From assembly GCA_011319805.1 (NCBI GenBank), contig SJRY01000183.1, positions 94,365 to 158,364 on the forward strand: a stretch of DNA of 64,000 bases, in the 5' to 3' direction. Below the pieces are notes generated by a model, which worked only from the letters and a program-made list of their open reading frames with translations, did no database searches and was not told the origin of the DNA. This DNA is from Macrocybe gigantea (Eukaryota; Basidiomycota; Agaricomycetes; Agaricales; Callistosporiaceae). Made by a program: the position numbers and the translations under genes. Of this stretch, positions 12,157 to 23,006 are shown piece by piece (position 1 is the first letter of the stretch; each line of letters starts with the position of its first letter).

Positions 12157-12531
12157 ATGACTATGACTAATTTATCTTTTCTTTTTATTTTTATTCCTTT
12201 ATTAGCTATTATTTTATTAGCTTTAAATGTTTTATTAGCTCCTCATAGACCTGATGAATCAAAAGTATCAGCTTATGAATGTGGATTTAGTCCTGTGTAT
12301 GGACAAACAAGATCTACTTTCCAAATTCATTTCTATATTGTGGCTATGTTATTTTTAATTTTTGATCTTGAAATTTTACTTTTATTCCCAATAGCTGTTA
12401 CTCTTTATCAAGTATCTATTTTTGGATTGTCTATTGCAATTATATTCTTTATTGTTTTAACTATTGGATTTGTATTAGAAATTGGATCTGGAGCAATAGC
12501 TTTAACTAATTTTGAAAAAAACTACACATAA
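12157..12531 (+). CDS. nad3: NADH dehydrogenase subunit 3
   Basis: 124 residues, a three-helix complex I subunit near the quinone site. The conserved loop is present (SAYECGFSP with its regulatory Cys, then FQIHFYIVAMLFLIFDLEI). The start ATG directly follows the nad2 stop with no spacer, so the two are probably co-transcribed and translationally coupled. Confidence 0.97.
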   Translation: MTMTNLSFLFIFIPLLAIILLALNVLLAPHRPDESKVSAYECGFSPVYGQTRSTFQIHFYIVAMLFLIFDLEILLLFPIAVTLYQVSIFGLSIAIIFFIVLTIGFVLEIGSGAIALTNFEKNYT

Positions 12532-13146
12532 TTATTATTTATTAATTATTAATTATTAATTATTTAGTGTGTATATTTAATGTGTATATTTTATATAAAA
12601 TAATATTTATATTCCCCTTTATATTATTTAATTTTTATTATTATTTATTATTATTATTATTATTATTACTAGAACTCTGACTATCTCTAGTATATTAATT
12701 AATTTTGTAATCCTTTTATATTATTTAATTATAATAAATTTGACTTAATCATTTATAAGGATTTATATCTTATAATTTAATAAACTTAATCTTTTTATTT
12801 GTAATTAAATATTTTTAAGTAAATTTATATTTGTAATTAAAGTAAATATTTTTAAGTAAATTTATATTTGTAATTAAAGTAAATATTTTTAAGTAAATAT
12901 TTATAAATTAATAAATAAATAATTATAATTAAATATTAATAATTAAATAAATATTTATAATTAAATAAACTAAACAAATAAAAACTAAATAAAACAAATC
13001 TAAACAAAAATATAAACTAAACACTAACTAACACAAATATCAAATCTCTCACAAAAAATTCAAATACTTTATTCATTATTCAATTAAAACAATTAAATTA
13101 CTTTGCCTTTATTAAATGTTCTCTAAAGAATAAACAACAATAAACT
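12532..13146. other. intergenic region nad3-nad4L with tandem repeats
   Basis: AT-rich, no gene. TTA repeats lie near 12640-12665. A roughly 37-bp unit (TTTGTAATTAAAGTAAATAT and following) is repeated about three times at 12797-12904. The last 100 bases before nad4L are C-containing and G-poor, like the leaders of other genes here. Confidence 0.55.
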
Positions 13147-13413
13147 ATGAATCTTTCAATAATCTTATTTTTAATAGGAATATTAGGTTTTATTTTAAAT
13201 AGAAAAAATATTATCCTAATGATCATAGCTATAGAAATAATGCTATTAGCTGTTACACTGTTAGTATTGATTAGTTCTTTTAATTTTTATGATAATGCTG
13301 GACAAACATTTAGTATATATATAATATCAATAGCAGGAGCAGAATCAGTAATAGGTTTAAGTATATTAGTTGCCTACTATCGATTAAGAGGAACAATTTC
13401 CCTAAGAACATAA
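13147..13413 (+). CDS. nad4L: NADH dehydrogenase subunit 4L
   Basis: 88 residues with three hydrophobic helices of the complex I membrane arm; the conserved Glu-bearing helices read IAIEIMLLAVTLLV and AGAESVIGLSILVAYY. Its TAA shares one base with the ATG of nad5 (TAATG). This overlap is usual in fungal mitochondria and suggests a bicistronic transcript. Confidence 0.97.
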   Translation: MNLSIILFLIGILGFILNRKNIILMIIAIEIMLLAVTLLVLISSFNFYDNAGQTFSIYIISIAGAESVIGLSILVAYYRLRGTISLRT

Positions 13414-15401
13414 TGTATCTATCAATTATTATTTTACCTTTATTAGGATCTCTAGTCTCAGGTTTTCTGGGTAGAAAAATAGGTGTAACAGGCTCACATA
13501 TAATAACATGTAGTAGTCTAATAATATCATCCTTATTAATGACAATAGCATTTTTTGAAGTAGGAATGTGTGGTTCTCCTGTCCATATTAATTTAGGTAG
13601 TTGGATTGATTCGGAATTAATGACTATATCTTGGGAATTTTATTTTGATCAATTAACTGTGAGTTTAGGTTTAGCAGTCTTATATTGTTCCACTTTAATA
13701 CATATCTATAGTATTGATTATTTATCTTCAGATCCTCATAATCAAAGATTTTTTTCTTATTTATCCGCTTTCACTGCAGGTATGTTACTATTAATAAGTG
13801 GTGGAAATTTATTTATAATGTTTATAGGCTGGGAAGCAATAGGAGTAGTCTCTTATTTATTAATAAATTATTATTTTACAAGAATTCAAGCTAATAAAGC
13901 AGCCATTTTAGCTTTTACAATGAATAGAACAGGAGATATGTTAATGAGTATAGGATTTGTTGCTATATTTGCTATTTTTGGTTCTTTAAATTATTCTTCT
14001 ATTTTTTCATTAGTTCCTTATATGAATGAAACTTCTATTTCTATAATTGCTTTCTTATTATTAGGTGGTGCTTTAGCAAAAAGTGCTAATATTCCTTTAC
14101 ATTCTTGGTTACCAGGTAGTATGGAGGCCCCAACACCAGTAAGTGCATTATTACATGCTGCCACACTAGTCACAGCAGGAATATATTTATTAATAAGAAT
14201 TTCTCCAATATTAGAATATAGTCCCACAATTTTATTATTAATAACAGTAATAGGTTCTACTACTGCCTTCTTTGCAGCAACTTGTGGATTATTACAAAAT
14301 GATTTAAAAAGAATAATTGCATTTAGTACCATATCTCAATTAGGTTATATGATGATGGCTATAGGTCTTAGTCAATATAATGTTGCTTTAATGCATACTG
14401 TAAATCATGCTTTCTTTAAAGCATTATTATTCTTAGGTGCAGGAGCAGTTATTCATTCTTTTGCGGATCAACAAGATGTGAGAAAAATGGGTGGTTTAAT
14501 TAAATTTTTACCCTTTATATATTCAGTCATGTTAGTAGGAAGTTTAAGTTTATTAGCTACCCCTTATTTAACTGGTTTCTATAGTAAAGATTTAATTTTA
14601 GAATTAGCTTATGGTCACTATAGTTTTAGTGGTATGTATGCATTTATATTAGGATCTATAACGGCAGGTATAACTGCATTTTATAGTTTTAGATTAATTA
14701 GTTTGGTTTTCTTAACAGTTCCTAATGGACAAAAATTGGCTTATTTAAATACTCATGAATCTAATAAAGTGGTTATTTTACCTTTATTTATATTAGCTTT
14801 ATTTAGTATTTTCTTTGGATTTGTATTTTCAGATTTATTTGTTGGTATAGGTTCTGATTTCTTTGGAAATTCTTTATTTGTTCACCCTAATAATGTATCT
14901 ATTATTGAAGCTGAATTTTCTTTAAATCCTTTTATTAAATTATTACCTGCTTTATTAAGTTTTATTGGATCTATCTCAGCTATTTTATTATATCATATTA
15001 CACCTGAATTTATTATAAATTTAACTAATCTAAGTCTAGGAAGAACTCTTTATAGTTTCTTAAATGGCAAATATTACTTTGATGTCATTTATAATCATTA
15101 TATAATTTCAGCTGGTTTACAACTAGGTTATGTAATTTCTAAACAAATAGATAGAGGAGCTATAGAATTATTAGGACCTTATGGATTAGCTAATAGTTTA
15201 ACTAATACAGGTCTAAATATTGCTAAATTAGATACTGGTATTATTACTACTTATTCTCTTTATATTACTATAGGCTTATTATCTTTATTATTTTTAATAT
15301 TTGCTCCTGTTTTAATTGACACTTCTATGTTCTCTGAAATTAGATTAATTATTATATATTTTGCTTCTTTATTATTAGTTTTTAAACCCTCTAAATTTTA
15401 A
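13413..15401 (+). CDS. nad5: NADH dehydrogenase subunit 5
   Basis: 662 residues, the distal proton-pump subunit of complex I. Antiporter-family motifs are intact: GWEAIGVVSYLLINYY, HSWLPGSMEAPTPVSALLHA, LKRIIAFSTISQLGYMM and HAFFKALLFLGAGAVIH. The long amphipathic C-terminal helix region follows. It overlaps nad4L by one base and has no intron and no TGA codon. Confidence 0.98.
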   Translation: MYLSIIILPLLGSLVSGFLGRKIGVTGSHIITCSSLIISSLLMTIAFFEVGMCGSPVHINLGSWIDSELMTISWEFYFDQLTVSLGLAVLYCSTLIHIYSIDYLSSDPHNQRFFSYLSAFTAGMLLLISGGNLFIMFIGWEAIGVVSYLLINYYFTRIQANKAAILAFTMNRTGDMLMSIGFVAIFAIFGSLNYSSIFSLVPYMNETSISIIAFLLLGGALAKSANIPLHSWLPGSMEAPTPVSALLHAATLVTAGIYLLIRISPILEYSPTILLLITVIGSTTAFFAATCGLLQNDLKRIIAFSTISQLGYMMMAIGLSQYNVALMHTVNHAFFKALLFLGAGAVIHSFADQQDVRKMGGLIKFLPFIYSVMLVGSLSLLATPYLTGFYSKDLILELAYGHYSFSGMYAFILGSITAGITAFYSFRLISLVFLTVPNGQKLAYLNTHESNKVVILPLFILALFSIFFGFVFSDLFVGIGSDFFGNSLFVHPNNVSIIEAEFSLNPFIKLLPALLSFIGSISAILLYHITPEFIINLTNLSLGRTLYSFLNGKYYFDVIYNHYIISAGLQLGYVISKQIDRGAIELLGPYGLANSLTNTGLNIAKLDTGIITTYSLYITIGLLSLLFLIFAPVLIDTSMFSEIRLIIIYFASLLLVFKPSKF

Positions 15402-16041
15402 ACTTTAATTTTTTTTAAGTTTAATTTGTGAAAAATTTTTTTATTTTTTATACCCCTATAATAATATTAATATTTTTATTTAAATATTTATAGGAATATA
15501 TATATTTATACATTTTAAGTCTACTAACTTAAATTATTGTCATAAATTTATATAATTAAAATTAGTGTCATAAATTTATATAATTGTTATTAAGTGTTTA
15601 TTTGTTTTAATTATTTTTTTTATTTATATTGAATATTATTCTGTGAATAAGTAGTTTGTAATTTGTGTAATATTTATAATTATTATTATATATTATAGTG
15701 TAATTATAGGCTGTTTATATTTGTAATAAAATAATAAATATTAATTTTTTATATTAATCAATATATTTTTTATATTAATAATAGACTTTAATTTAAATTA
15801 AAATTAAATAAATAAATATTTCTCAACTAATATATAAAAGAAATATAAAAATAAAACTTTCTTTCTCTAACTAAATATTAATTAATATAATATTTAAAAA
15901 AATAATAATAACATCTAATATCTAATATCTAATATCTAATATATACTTTCTAATATCTAATATCTAATATCTAATATCTAATATATACTTTCTAATATCT
16001 AATATCTAATATCTAATATATACTTTCTAATATCTAATATA
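15402..16041. other. intergenic region after nad5 with CTAATAT array
   Basis: No gene. From about 15913 to 16040 there is an array of CTAATAT units punctuated by ATATACTTT, making a higher-order unit of about 50 bases that is copied imperfectly two to three times, right up to trnA. Confidence 0.65.
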
Positions 16042-16112
16042 GGGGGAATCTGATAATGGTAATCAGTTGTATTTGCATTACAAATATGATAGTTCGAATC
16101 TATCTTTCTCCA
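16042..16112 (+). tRNA. trnA: tRNA-Ala(UGC)
   Basis: Acceptor GGGGGAA/TTTCTCC, anticodon stem TTGTA/TACAA, loop TTTGCAT (anticodon TGC), T-arm GATAG-TTCGAAT-CTATC, discriminator A. Confidence 0.93.
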
Positions 16113-16234
16113 AATAATTAAAATTTAAAACTAAAATTTATAAATAAAATAAAATAAAATAAATAAATTTTTAAATCTCAGTTTAATTAATATAAAAATA
16201 AACTACAAAATTTATTAAACTTAAAAAATTAATA

Positions 16235-16306
16235 GCCTCGGTTGCTTAGTGGTCAAAGCGTAATTCTGAAGAAGTTAAGATGGGAGTTCAATTCTCTCCC
16301 GAGGCA
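16235..16306 (+). tRNA. trnF: tRNA-Phe(GAA)
   Basis: Acceptor GCCTCGG/CCGAGGC (seven pairs), anticodon stem TAATT/AGTTA, loop CTGAAGA (anticodon GAA), T-arm GGGAG-TTCAATT-CTCTC. Confidence 0.92.
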
Positions 16307-16407
16307 TAAACAATTAAGATTATTAATACTGTAAAACCAGTATATTAAAATAAAAAATAAAAAAATATTGATAAATTTTATTTACTATCTAAAATAATAA
16401 TATCTTA

Positions 16408-16480
16408 GCCGATATAGTTTAATTGGTTAAAACGAATTCCTTGTAAGATTTAAATATTGGTTCGATTCCAGTTTTCGGCA
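16408..16480 (+). tRNA. trnT: tRNA-Thr(UGU)
   Basis: Acceptor GCCGATA/TTTCGGC with one mismatch, anticodon loop CTTGTAA (anticodon TGT), T-arm ATTGG-TTCGATT-CCAGT. Confidence 0.9.
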
Positions 16481-16588
16481 AATAAATAATGAAGTTAAAT
16501 ATTATAATTATATAATATATAATTAATACTATTATTACCCATTTTGTAGTTTTGATTTTTTTCTTTAATTCACCCTCCTAAATAGTAA

Positions 16589-16661
16589 TGAGTTGTAGTT
16601 TAATTGGGAAAACACCATTTTTTGGTAATGGATTATATCAGTTCAAATCTGGTCAACTCAG
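16589..16661 (+). tRNA. trnQ: tRNA-Gln(UUG)
   Basis: Acceptor TGAGTTG/CAACTCA (seven pairs), anticodon stem CCATT/AATGG, loop TTTTGGT (anticodon TTG), T-loop TTCAAAT, discriminator G. Confidence 0.93.
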
Positions 16662-16749
16662 TAGTCTCTGAAAATAGTACATTAAATAAATTAAAATTAA
16701 AAATAAAAAATAAATTAAATAATATAATAAATAATATTTATATATAATG

Positions 16750-16785
<36 letters not shown>

Positions 16786-16843
16786 TAAATAAATAAAATT
16801 CTAATTTTCAGTCTTATAAACCGTCAAATAAATTTTTCAATAA

Positions 16844-17611
16844 ATGTTTGAATTTTTTATAAACTCACCTTTAGCACAATTTGAAGTAACAAAATTATTT
16901 GGAATAAGTGCTCCTGTATTAGGTAATTTAAATATAGTTATAACTAATTTAGGATTATATAGTATTTTTATTTTATTAGTAGTTATAGGAATTCATTATT
17001 ATGGTAATAATGATTATAATTTAATACCAAGTAAATGGTCAATCTCATTAGAATCCTTTTTTGCTAGTTTAATCTCAATGGTTAGAGAACAAATAGGATC
17101 TCATAATGAAATATATTTCCCATTTATTTATTCTTTATTCTTTTTCATTTTATTTGGTAATTTAATTTCTAATATTCCTTATTCATTTGCAGTGACTGCT
17201 AGTGGAGTAGTTACTTTAGGTTTAAGTTTTACTATCTTTATTGGAGTAACTATTTTATCCTTATCAATTCATAAAATAAAATTTTTCTCATTTTTTATCC
17301 CAAATGGAACTCCTTTAGCATTAGTACCTTTATTAGTGTTAATTGAATTAATATCATATTTAGCGAGATCTGTCTCTTTAGGAGTACGATTATTTGCTAA
17401 TATAGTGGCAGGTCATACATTACTTAAAATTTTATCAACATACTTATATGATTTATTTTCAGGAACTTTAGTGATTGCTATAATAACTTTAATTCCTTTC
17501 TCTATATTCTTAGCTTTAATTGGTTTAGAACTTGCTGTTTCTTTAATACAAGCTTTTGTATTTACATTATTAGTATGTTCTTATTTAAAAGATGCTATTG
17601 AATTACATTAA
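16844..17611 (+). CDS. atp6: ATP synthase subunit 6 (a)
   Basis: 255 residues, the proton-channel subunit that works against the c ring. The essential Arg is in SLGVRLFANIVAGH, and the C-terminal helices end with LIQAFVFTLLVCSYLKDAI. The start gives the usual fungal N-terminus (MFEFFINSPLAQFEV). The preceding 180 bases hold only ATA repeats. atp8 is not adjacent; it is 5.6 kb downstream. Confidence 0.97.
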   Translation: MFEFFINSPLAQFEVTKLFGISAPVLGNLNIVITNLGLYSIFILLVVIGIHYYGNNDYNLIPSKWSISLESFFASLISMVREQIGSHNEIYFPFIYSLFFFILFGNLISNIPYSFAVTASGVVTLGLSFTIFIGVTILSLSIHKIKFFSFFIPNGTPLALVPLLVLIELISYLARSVSLGVRLFANIVAGHTLLKILSTYLYDLFSGTLVIAIITLIPFSIFLALIGLELAVSLIQAFVFTLLVCSYLKDAIELH

Positions 17612-17692
17612 TTAGATATTATAAATATAAGAAATAATATTATTATTTGTTAATCTAATTTATATTTTTATTTTTATTAATATATAAATTAA

Positions 17693-17723
<31 letters not shown>

Positions 17724-18172
17724 ATATAATTAATACCTCCACTGAATTATATAAAATTAAATTAACTAAACTCACCTCACATCACCTAAACTAAACTAAA
17801 CTAAACTAAACTAAACTAAACTAAACTAAAATAAATTAAATTTAATATAAAAAATTAAAAATTAAATATTAAAAATTAATCCTAAAAAACTGAAATGTAC
17901 ACTTGTACTTTCACTTAAATTTAGACTTGAACTGAAGTATATCTATATATAATTAAAGAAATAAAAGTAAAAAGTAAATACATAAATTTTACTTATATAA
18001 AATAATCTCTTTAATGAATTATAAATTAATTGAATAATTAATAATTTAATAAGTTATCTATAAAATTAAGTTTATTTAATAACAAATTAGTCACTACTGA
18101 AATATCACTCTTAACTACAAATTATTACTTACAAATTAAACTTTATAAAAATAAAGATAAAAATCCACCTAA
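17612..18172. other. intergenic region atp6-rps3 with simple repeats
   Basis: A TAAA run (about 17691-17725) and nine tandem copies of CTAAA (17786-17830). Otherwise A/T with C islands; no gene. Confidence 0.6.
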
Positions 18173-19953
18173 ATGAACAAAATCAAACTACCTTTAAATA
18201 TAGACTCAAACAAACAAACCAAAATAACTAACAAAATAATTCCTTTATTTGGACTTCCTTTAACACATAAAGAATTAATAGATAAAAAATATAATTTCAA
18301 TCTACAAAATTCTAATTTAAAAAATAAATTAATACAACAAAATTTCACCTTACAACAAATATTAAGTCTCTTTACAAAAGGAGTACAAATGTATAATAAT
18401 AATATAAATAAAATTTTATTACATAAAAATAAATTAGATTTAATCTTATTAATAAAAAAAGGCAATTATAACATAGAAAATCAAATATCTAAATTAAATT
18501 ATATGATAAACAGATTAATCTCAATTGTAAAATTTAATTCTTTAACTAATTTTGAAAAAACTAATCTTTTCTTAAATAAATATTCTTATAAAATAAATTC
18601 AAATTTAACATATCATTATAATTTAATAAATATAATAAATTCAAAAATTAATTCTTCTCTTACAATTCCAAATAAACACAGAAAATTAAAAATAGAAAAA
18701 ATACAACTAATAGAATTATTCACTTTAGGTAAAGAAATTAAAACTGAATTAGACTATAGAATAACTCAAAATAAAAATTTAATAAATAATATTAAAATGA
18801 ATAAATTTTTAAATAGTTCAATTCCTTTATTTGTTCACTCTCATTCAAAAAATTTAATATCTAAAGATAGAATAGAAAATATTCAAAATAATAGTTTTGA
18901 TTTATTATTATATTTAAATAGAAGTAAATTATTAATAACTAAAATTTTTAATAACTTCTCCTTAACAAAAACAAATGAACTAAAAATAATACAAACAATA
19001 AATTCAATCTTAAAAAATAAAGAATTTGATTATAAAACTGATTCTTTCTCAATTGATTCTAATCCTATTCCTTTATTATATTATAATAATATAAATAATA
19101 AAATATCAACTAAACCTCTTATAAATCAATATTTAAAATCAATGAGTCTATATAATATGAAAAAAAAGGAATATTAATTTATTATTCTAATATGATTAGT
19201 TTTAATTTTAATAAGAATAGAAATAAATTAATTAAAAATATTTATAATTTATTAGTTGGTTCATTTAAAACTATGTATTGTTTAATTAGTAAACCTGTTT
19301 TTGTTATTACCCCTGATAAAATTATTATTCAATTCTTTTATTATTTAATTTTACCTAACTTTTTACACAAAAAATATAAACATAGTTTCAATTCTCCCCT
19401 TAATAGAAGAAAATTTAAAAAAATTAAAAATTTACGACAGAGACAATTTTTAGAATTTAAAAAAATTAAACTTAAATCAAGAATTAAATTTATTAAATTA
19501 GCTAATAAATCTTTAATTAATATTTTTCCTGTTAAATTTGAAAAATTATGTGAAATTTTAAGTCATTTATTTAAAAAACCTGTAGAATTAGATTTAATTA
19601 GATTACATTATCCTTATAATGATAGCAATATTTTAGTTCAATTATTAGCTATTTTGATTAATAAAATTAAATTAAGAATTATTATTAGAAAATTATTTAA
19701 TAAAGCAATTATTAAAAATAAATTTTTTATTAATAAACTTAATATTATTCCTGCATTCTTATCTGGTATTTCTATTAAAGTGGCAGGTAGATTATTAACA
19801 CATAAAGTAGTCCCTAGAAAAACAGTAAAAATAACACGAAGAGGTTCTTCAGCCAGAGGTAAAATTAATTTTTTAGATGTAGCAAGATTTACTAATAAAA
19901 ATAAAAGAGGTGCATTTACTATTACAGTCACTGCGGGTCAAAATTTTGTTTAA
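18173..19953 (+). CDS. rps3: small-subunit ribosomal protein S3, two frames
   Basis: Mitochondrial ribosomal protein uS3, here free-standing and not inside an rnl intron. The C-terminal half (19192-19953) has the diagnostic fungal Rps3 end: SGISIKVAGRLLTHKVVPRK, then GSSARGKINFLDVARFTNKN and KRGAFTITV. The N-terminal half (18173-19177) is Lys/Asn-rich, like other fungal mitochondrial Rps3. The halves are in different frames that overlap at 19156-19179; a -1 slip at A-AAA-AAG (19162-19168) joins them into about 593 residues. The alternatives are a true split gene or one missing A in the A8 run. Assignment of the N-terminal half is by composition and position. Confidence 0.85.
19162..19168 (+). 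promoter_or_regulatory. A-AAA-AAG slippery heptamer in rps3
   Basis: Zero-frame codons are ATG AAA AAA AAG GAA TAT TAA. The heptamer A19162-AAA-AAG is the classic -1 slippery sequence; slipping gives GGA at 19168 and opens the downstream Rps3 frame. A second A-AAA-AAA at 18454-18460 lies in the same ORF where no shift is needed, so the heptamer alone does not prove frameshifting. Confidence 0.55.
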
Positions 19954-19979
19954 ATGTTTAACATTGAGAGATTTTTTTT

Positions 19980-19993
19980 AGGGGTTTACCCCT
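19980..19993 (+). terminator. GC hairpin after rps3
   Basis: AGGGGTTTACCCCT forms a five-pair stem with a four-base loop, 26 bases after the rps3 stop and just downstream of a T8 run. In this A/T background it stands out as a possible 3'-end or processing structure. Confidence 0.4.
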
Positions 19994-20382
19994 TTATTTG
20001 TAATAGTTGTTGCATTTTTTTAAGAGATGATTTTATTTATATTTGATTTTTTTCATCTTTATTTTGTTTATTTTTTTGTTTTTATTTTGTTACTTAAAAG
20101 AGATGAAATATTTAATTCTTTTTTATAAATTTATATAATTTATTATTTCTTTTTTAAATTAATTTTAAAATTAATAGAAGAGTTAATCAGTTTTATTTTT
20201 ATAAACTAACAAATTATTAATATACACCCCACTAAAATAATAAATAAAATTATAACTCTCAACTCTACTAAAATAATAAATAAACTAAAATTAATTGATT
20301 GTTTATATTTATTATAATTTAAAAAAATGAATTCATTTATAAAAATATAAATATCTTAATATAATTAAATTCTAAAAATATA
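19994..20382. other. intergenic region rps3-trnD
   Basis: T-rich then A-rich sequence. A short phrase (CTACTAAAATAATAAATAAA and near variants) is repeated at about 20228 and 20262. No gene. Confidence 0.45.
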
Positions 20383-20456
20383 GGGCTCTTAGCTTAATTA
20401 GGTAAAGTGCCTAGTTGTCGATTAGGAAGATTCCAGTTCGAATCTGGAAGAGCTCG
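20383..20456 (+). tRNA. trnD: tRNA-Asp(GUC)
   Basis: Acceptor GGGCTCT/AGAGCTC, anticodon stem CCTAG/TTAGG, loop TTGTCGA (anticodon GTC), T-arm CCAG-TTCGAAT-CTGG. Confidence 0.93.
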
Positions 20457-20595
20457 TATACAATTAAAAAAATAAATTTCTATAATAAATAAATAAATAA
20501 ATTAATTCTAATAAATAATTAATAATATATATTATTATTTCTCATAATTATTAATTTATAAATAATTTGTAAATATTATAGTTAATATATTTCAA

Positions 20596-20666
20596 ACGAG
20601 TATAGTTAAAAGGTATAACATCTACCTTCCAAGTAGAGATTATCAGTTCAATTCTGATTACTCGTA
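20596..20666 (+). tRNA. trnG: tRNA-Gly(UCC)
   Basis: Acceptor ACGAGTA/TACTCGT, anticodon stem TCTAC/GTAGA, loop CTTCCAA (anticodon TCC). The acceptor stem is identical to that of tRNA-Leu(UAG). Confidence 0.92.
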
Positions 20667-20853
20667 CATAAATTTAAATATTTTATTAATTATTTATATT
20701 AATTTATATAATTTTTTAATAACTAATATTTTATTTAAATTTATATTTTATAATTTTATTTTTAATAATAAATATTTTATAATTAATAATTTTTTTTAAT
20801 AAATAAATAAATAATATAAAAATAAATAATTTTATAAATAATTATAAAGATTT

Positions 20854-20927
20854 ACATCTTTAGTTTAATTGGGTAAAACCTTTGCCTTCGAAGCAATTGA
20901 TTATTGGTTCAAGTCCAATAAGATGTT
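20854..20927 (+). tRNA. trnR: tRNA-Arg(UCG)
   Basis: Acceptor ACATCTT/AAGATGT, anticodon loop CTTCGAA (anticodon TCG), T-arm TTGG-TTCAAGT-CCAA. This is the second Arg tRNA, for CGN codons. Confidence 0.9.
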
Positions 20928-21074
20928 TTACATTGATGTAATTATTTAAGTGAATTATTAACTAATTATTTTATTTTAATTTACTTTAATTTCAACCAGT
21001 CAGGACACTAACCCTTACAAATAAAAACTATTTCCTACAAATAACTAATTTCTAGTTAAAAAGAAAAATAAATT

Positions 21075-21148
21075 GGTAAAATTAGTTTAATTGGTAAAAT
21101 GACGTTTTGTGGCGACGATGTTCAGAGTTCAAGTCTCTGATTTTACCC
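21075..21148 (+). tRNA. trnH: tRNA-His(GUG)
   Basis: Acceptor GGTAAAA/TTTTACC, anticodon loop TTGTGGC (anticodon GTG) on a four-pair stem, T-arm CAGAG-TTCAAGT-CTCTG. Discriminator C, as usual for tRNA-His. Confidence 0.9.
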
Positions 21149-22034
21149 CTTTTTATTATATTTAAAAACTCTTTTTAAAATTATTAACTGATATTAAATA
21201 TAAACAAACTAAACTACAAATAACTAAACTAAATAAAAAATTTAACTTTAAAAGAGGATTATTCTAAAATAATATTTAAATATATTTCTTTATTAAAAAA
21301 AATTTAAATTTTTTTAAACCAAATAATCAAATAAAATAATTAATGATTTCTAGAACTGTGGTTTATTCTTATAATTTCTATACTTCACTTAAAATTATAA
21401 TAACCAAGGAAGGTTCAAGGTTAATTATAGGATATATCTATTTAGATCAAATATAAATTTGAGGGAAAATTTAATAGTAAAATTTATTTAAACATTTCAT
21501 TTCTTTAATAATAAAAATATCTAACACTTAAGTATGTTTAATTTTTATTAAATAGTGAAATTAATGAAATTCTCTCCCTATATTCCTAACCTATTAATTT
21601 TTATACCAGTATATTAAATATATATTTCACTTAAATTTTTTTATAAACTAAACTAAACTAAAATCAAAATAAAAATTTAATATAGATATAAATCAGAATT
21701 AATTTAAAATTTATTAGTAATATATATAATTATATTATATAATATGAACATATCTTTTAATAATGACTTAACTTGTCTTATAGAAATCTTAATATAAATA
21801 AATTTAACTAATTTTAAAATCTAATATAATATAATATAATAAATAAAATTATAACTCTCAACTAAATATAACTAACTAAAGTCACCTCACCTAAACTAAC
21901 TCCCCTCACCTAAACTAACTTAAAAAAAAATATAAAATAAATAAAAAATTTATAATAAAAAAATAAAATTTAAATAATAATATAAAAATTAAATTTTAAT
22001 CTAATTAATTATAACAAATTATATATTTTATATT
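21149..22034. other. intergenic region trnH-trnM, partly less A/T-biased
   Basis: No ORF. Between about 21240 and 21600 the sequence is less repetitive (for example CCAAGGAAGGTTCAAGG near 21403 and GAGGGAAAA near 21460), so a structured RNA is conceivable, but no family signature could be verified. A CACCTCACCTAAACTAACT phrase is repeated near 21885-21915. Confidence 0.4.
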
Positions 22035-22107
22035 GCTGAAATAGTTTAAATGGTCAAAACATATCCTTCATGATGATATAATAAAGGTTCAATTCCTTTT
22101 TTCGGCT
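22035..22107 (+). tRNA. trnM: tRNA with CAU anticodon, copy 1
   Basis: Acceptor GCTGAAA/TTTCGGC, anticodon loop TTCATGA (anticodon CAT), T-arm AAAGG-TTCAATT-CCTTT. One of three CAU tRNAs in the window; roles (initiator, elongator, or lysidine-modified Ile) cannot be assigned by eye. Confidence 0.88.
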
Positions 22108-22261
22108 AAATTAATTAAATAAAAAAATTATTATTAAATTTTTTTCATAAATAAAATAATTAAATTTTAATAAATAAATATTAACAACTAATATATATTA
22201 TTATTAAATTTAAATTTAAATTAAATTAAAAATATAAACTATTAAATTAATAATTATTAAA

Positions 22262-22334
22262 AAGAAGTTGGCTGAGTGGTTAAAGCGATAAATTTACACT
22301 TTATTTATCAGAGGTTCGATTCCTCTACTTCTTA
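22262..22334 (+). tRNA. trnV: tRNA-Val(UAC)
   Basis: Acceptor AAGAAGT/ACTTCTT (seven pairs), anticodon stem ATAAA/TTTAT, loop TTTACAC (anticodon TAC), T-arm AGAGG-TTCGATT-CCTCT. Confidence 0.92.
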
Positions 22335-23006
22335 TACTTTATTCTAACTTATTTAATTTTTTAGTTTTAAACAAAATTATTATTTTTGTGGAATAAAGGA
22401 ATTTAATAATTTTTATATATATTTTGTTTCGATGTTTATTTCTTCATAAATTAAAATATAATTAAGAAAATAAATAAAAATTTCAAAATATAGTTTTATT
22501 AATTCCTAACAAAATAAAATAGAATTTTAATCTAATCTGAATACTAAAAATCATTTATTATTATTATTATTATTATTGATATTAAGATTATTTCTTATTT
22601 TATTTAATTTTTGTTAGTTAAATTACATTAATATTTATAATTATTAATTAATTATAATTATTGACAAAGATTGTAATTTATTCTTTATATTTAATAAATT
22701 AACTTTAAATTAGAGAATATAATTATATATATGTATATTATTTATATATTTTTATATAATATTAATTATTTTTATTCTTTTTATTTATATTAAGTTTAAT
22801 AAATATTTACTTATTTCTATAAAGTTTAATAAATATTTACTTATTTCTAATAAGTTATTTATATTAATTTCTATAATATAATTTAATATAATAAATAAAA
22901 TTATATTTTTCAATTGATTATTAAAATTTATAACTTCAGTCAATTTACAATAATTAATATATTAAAATATAAATTCTAAAATAATGAGTTATATAATCTT
23001 ATTTTA
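22335..23006. other. intergenic region before the atp8 leader
   Basis: AT-rich with TTA repeats near 22560 and a duplicated phrase (AAGTTTAATAAATATTTACT) near 22790 and 22821. No gene. Confidence 0.45.

Noticed and set aside
17786..17830. CTAAA array considered as telomere-like end
   Set aside because: It is internal between atp6 and rps3 with unique sequence on both sides; there is no sign of a linear end or inverted repeat.
18454..18460. A-AAA-AAA inside rps3 as a frameshift site
   Set aside because: The zero frame continues normally and the -1 frame gives nothing Rps3-like; it serves as a caution that such heptamers occur by chance here.
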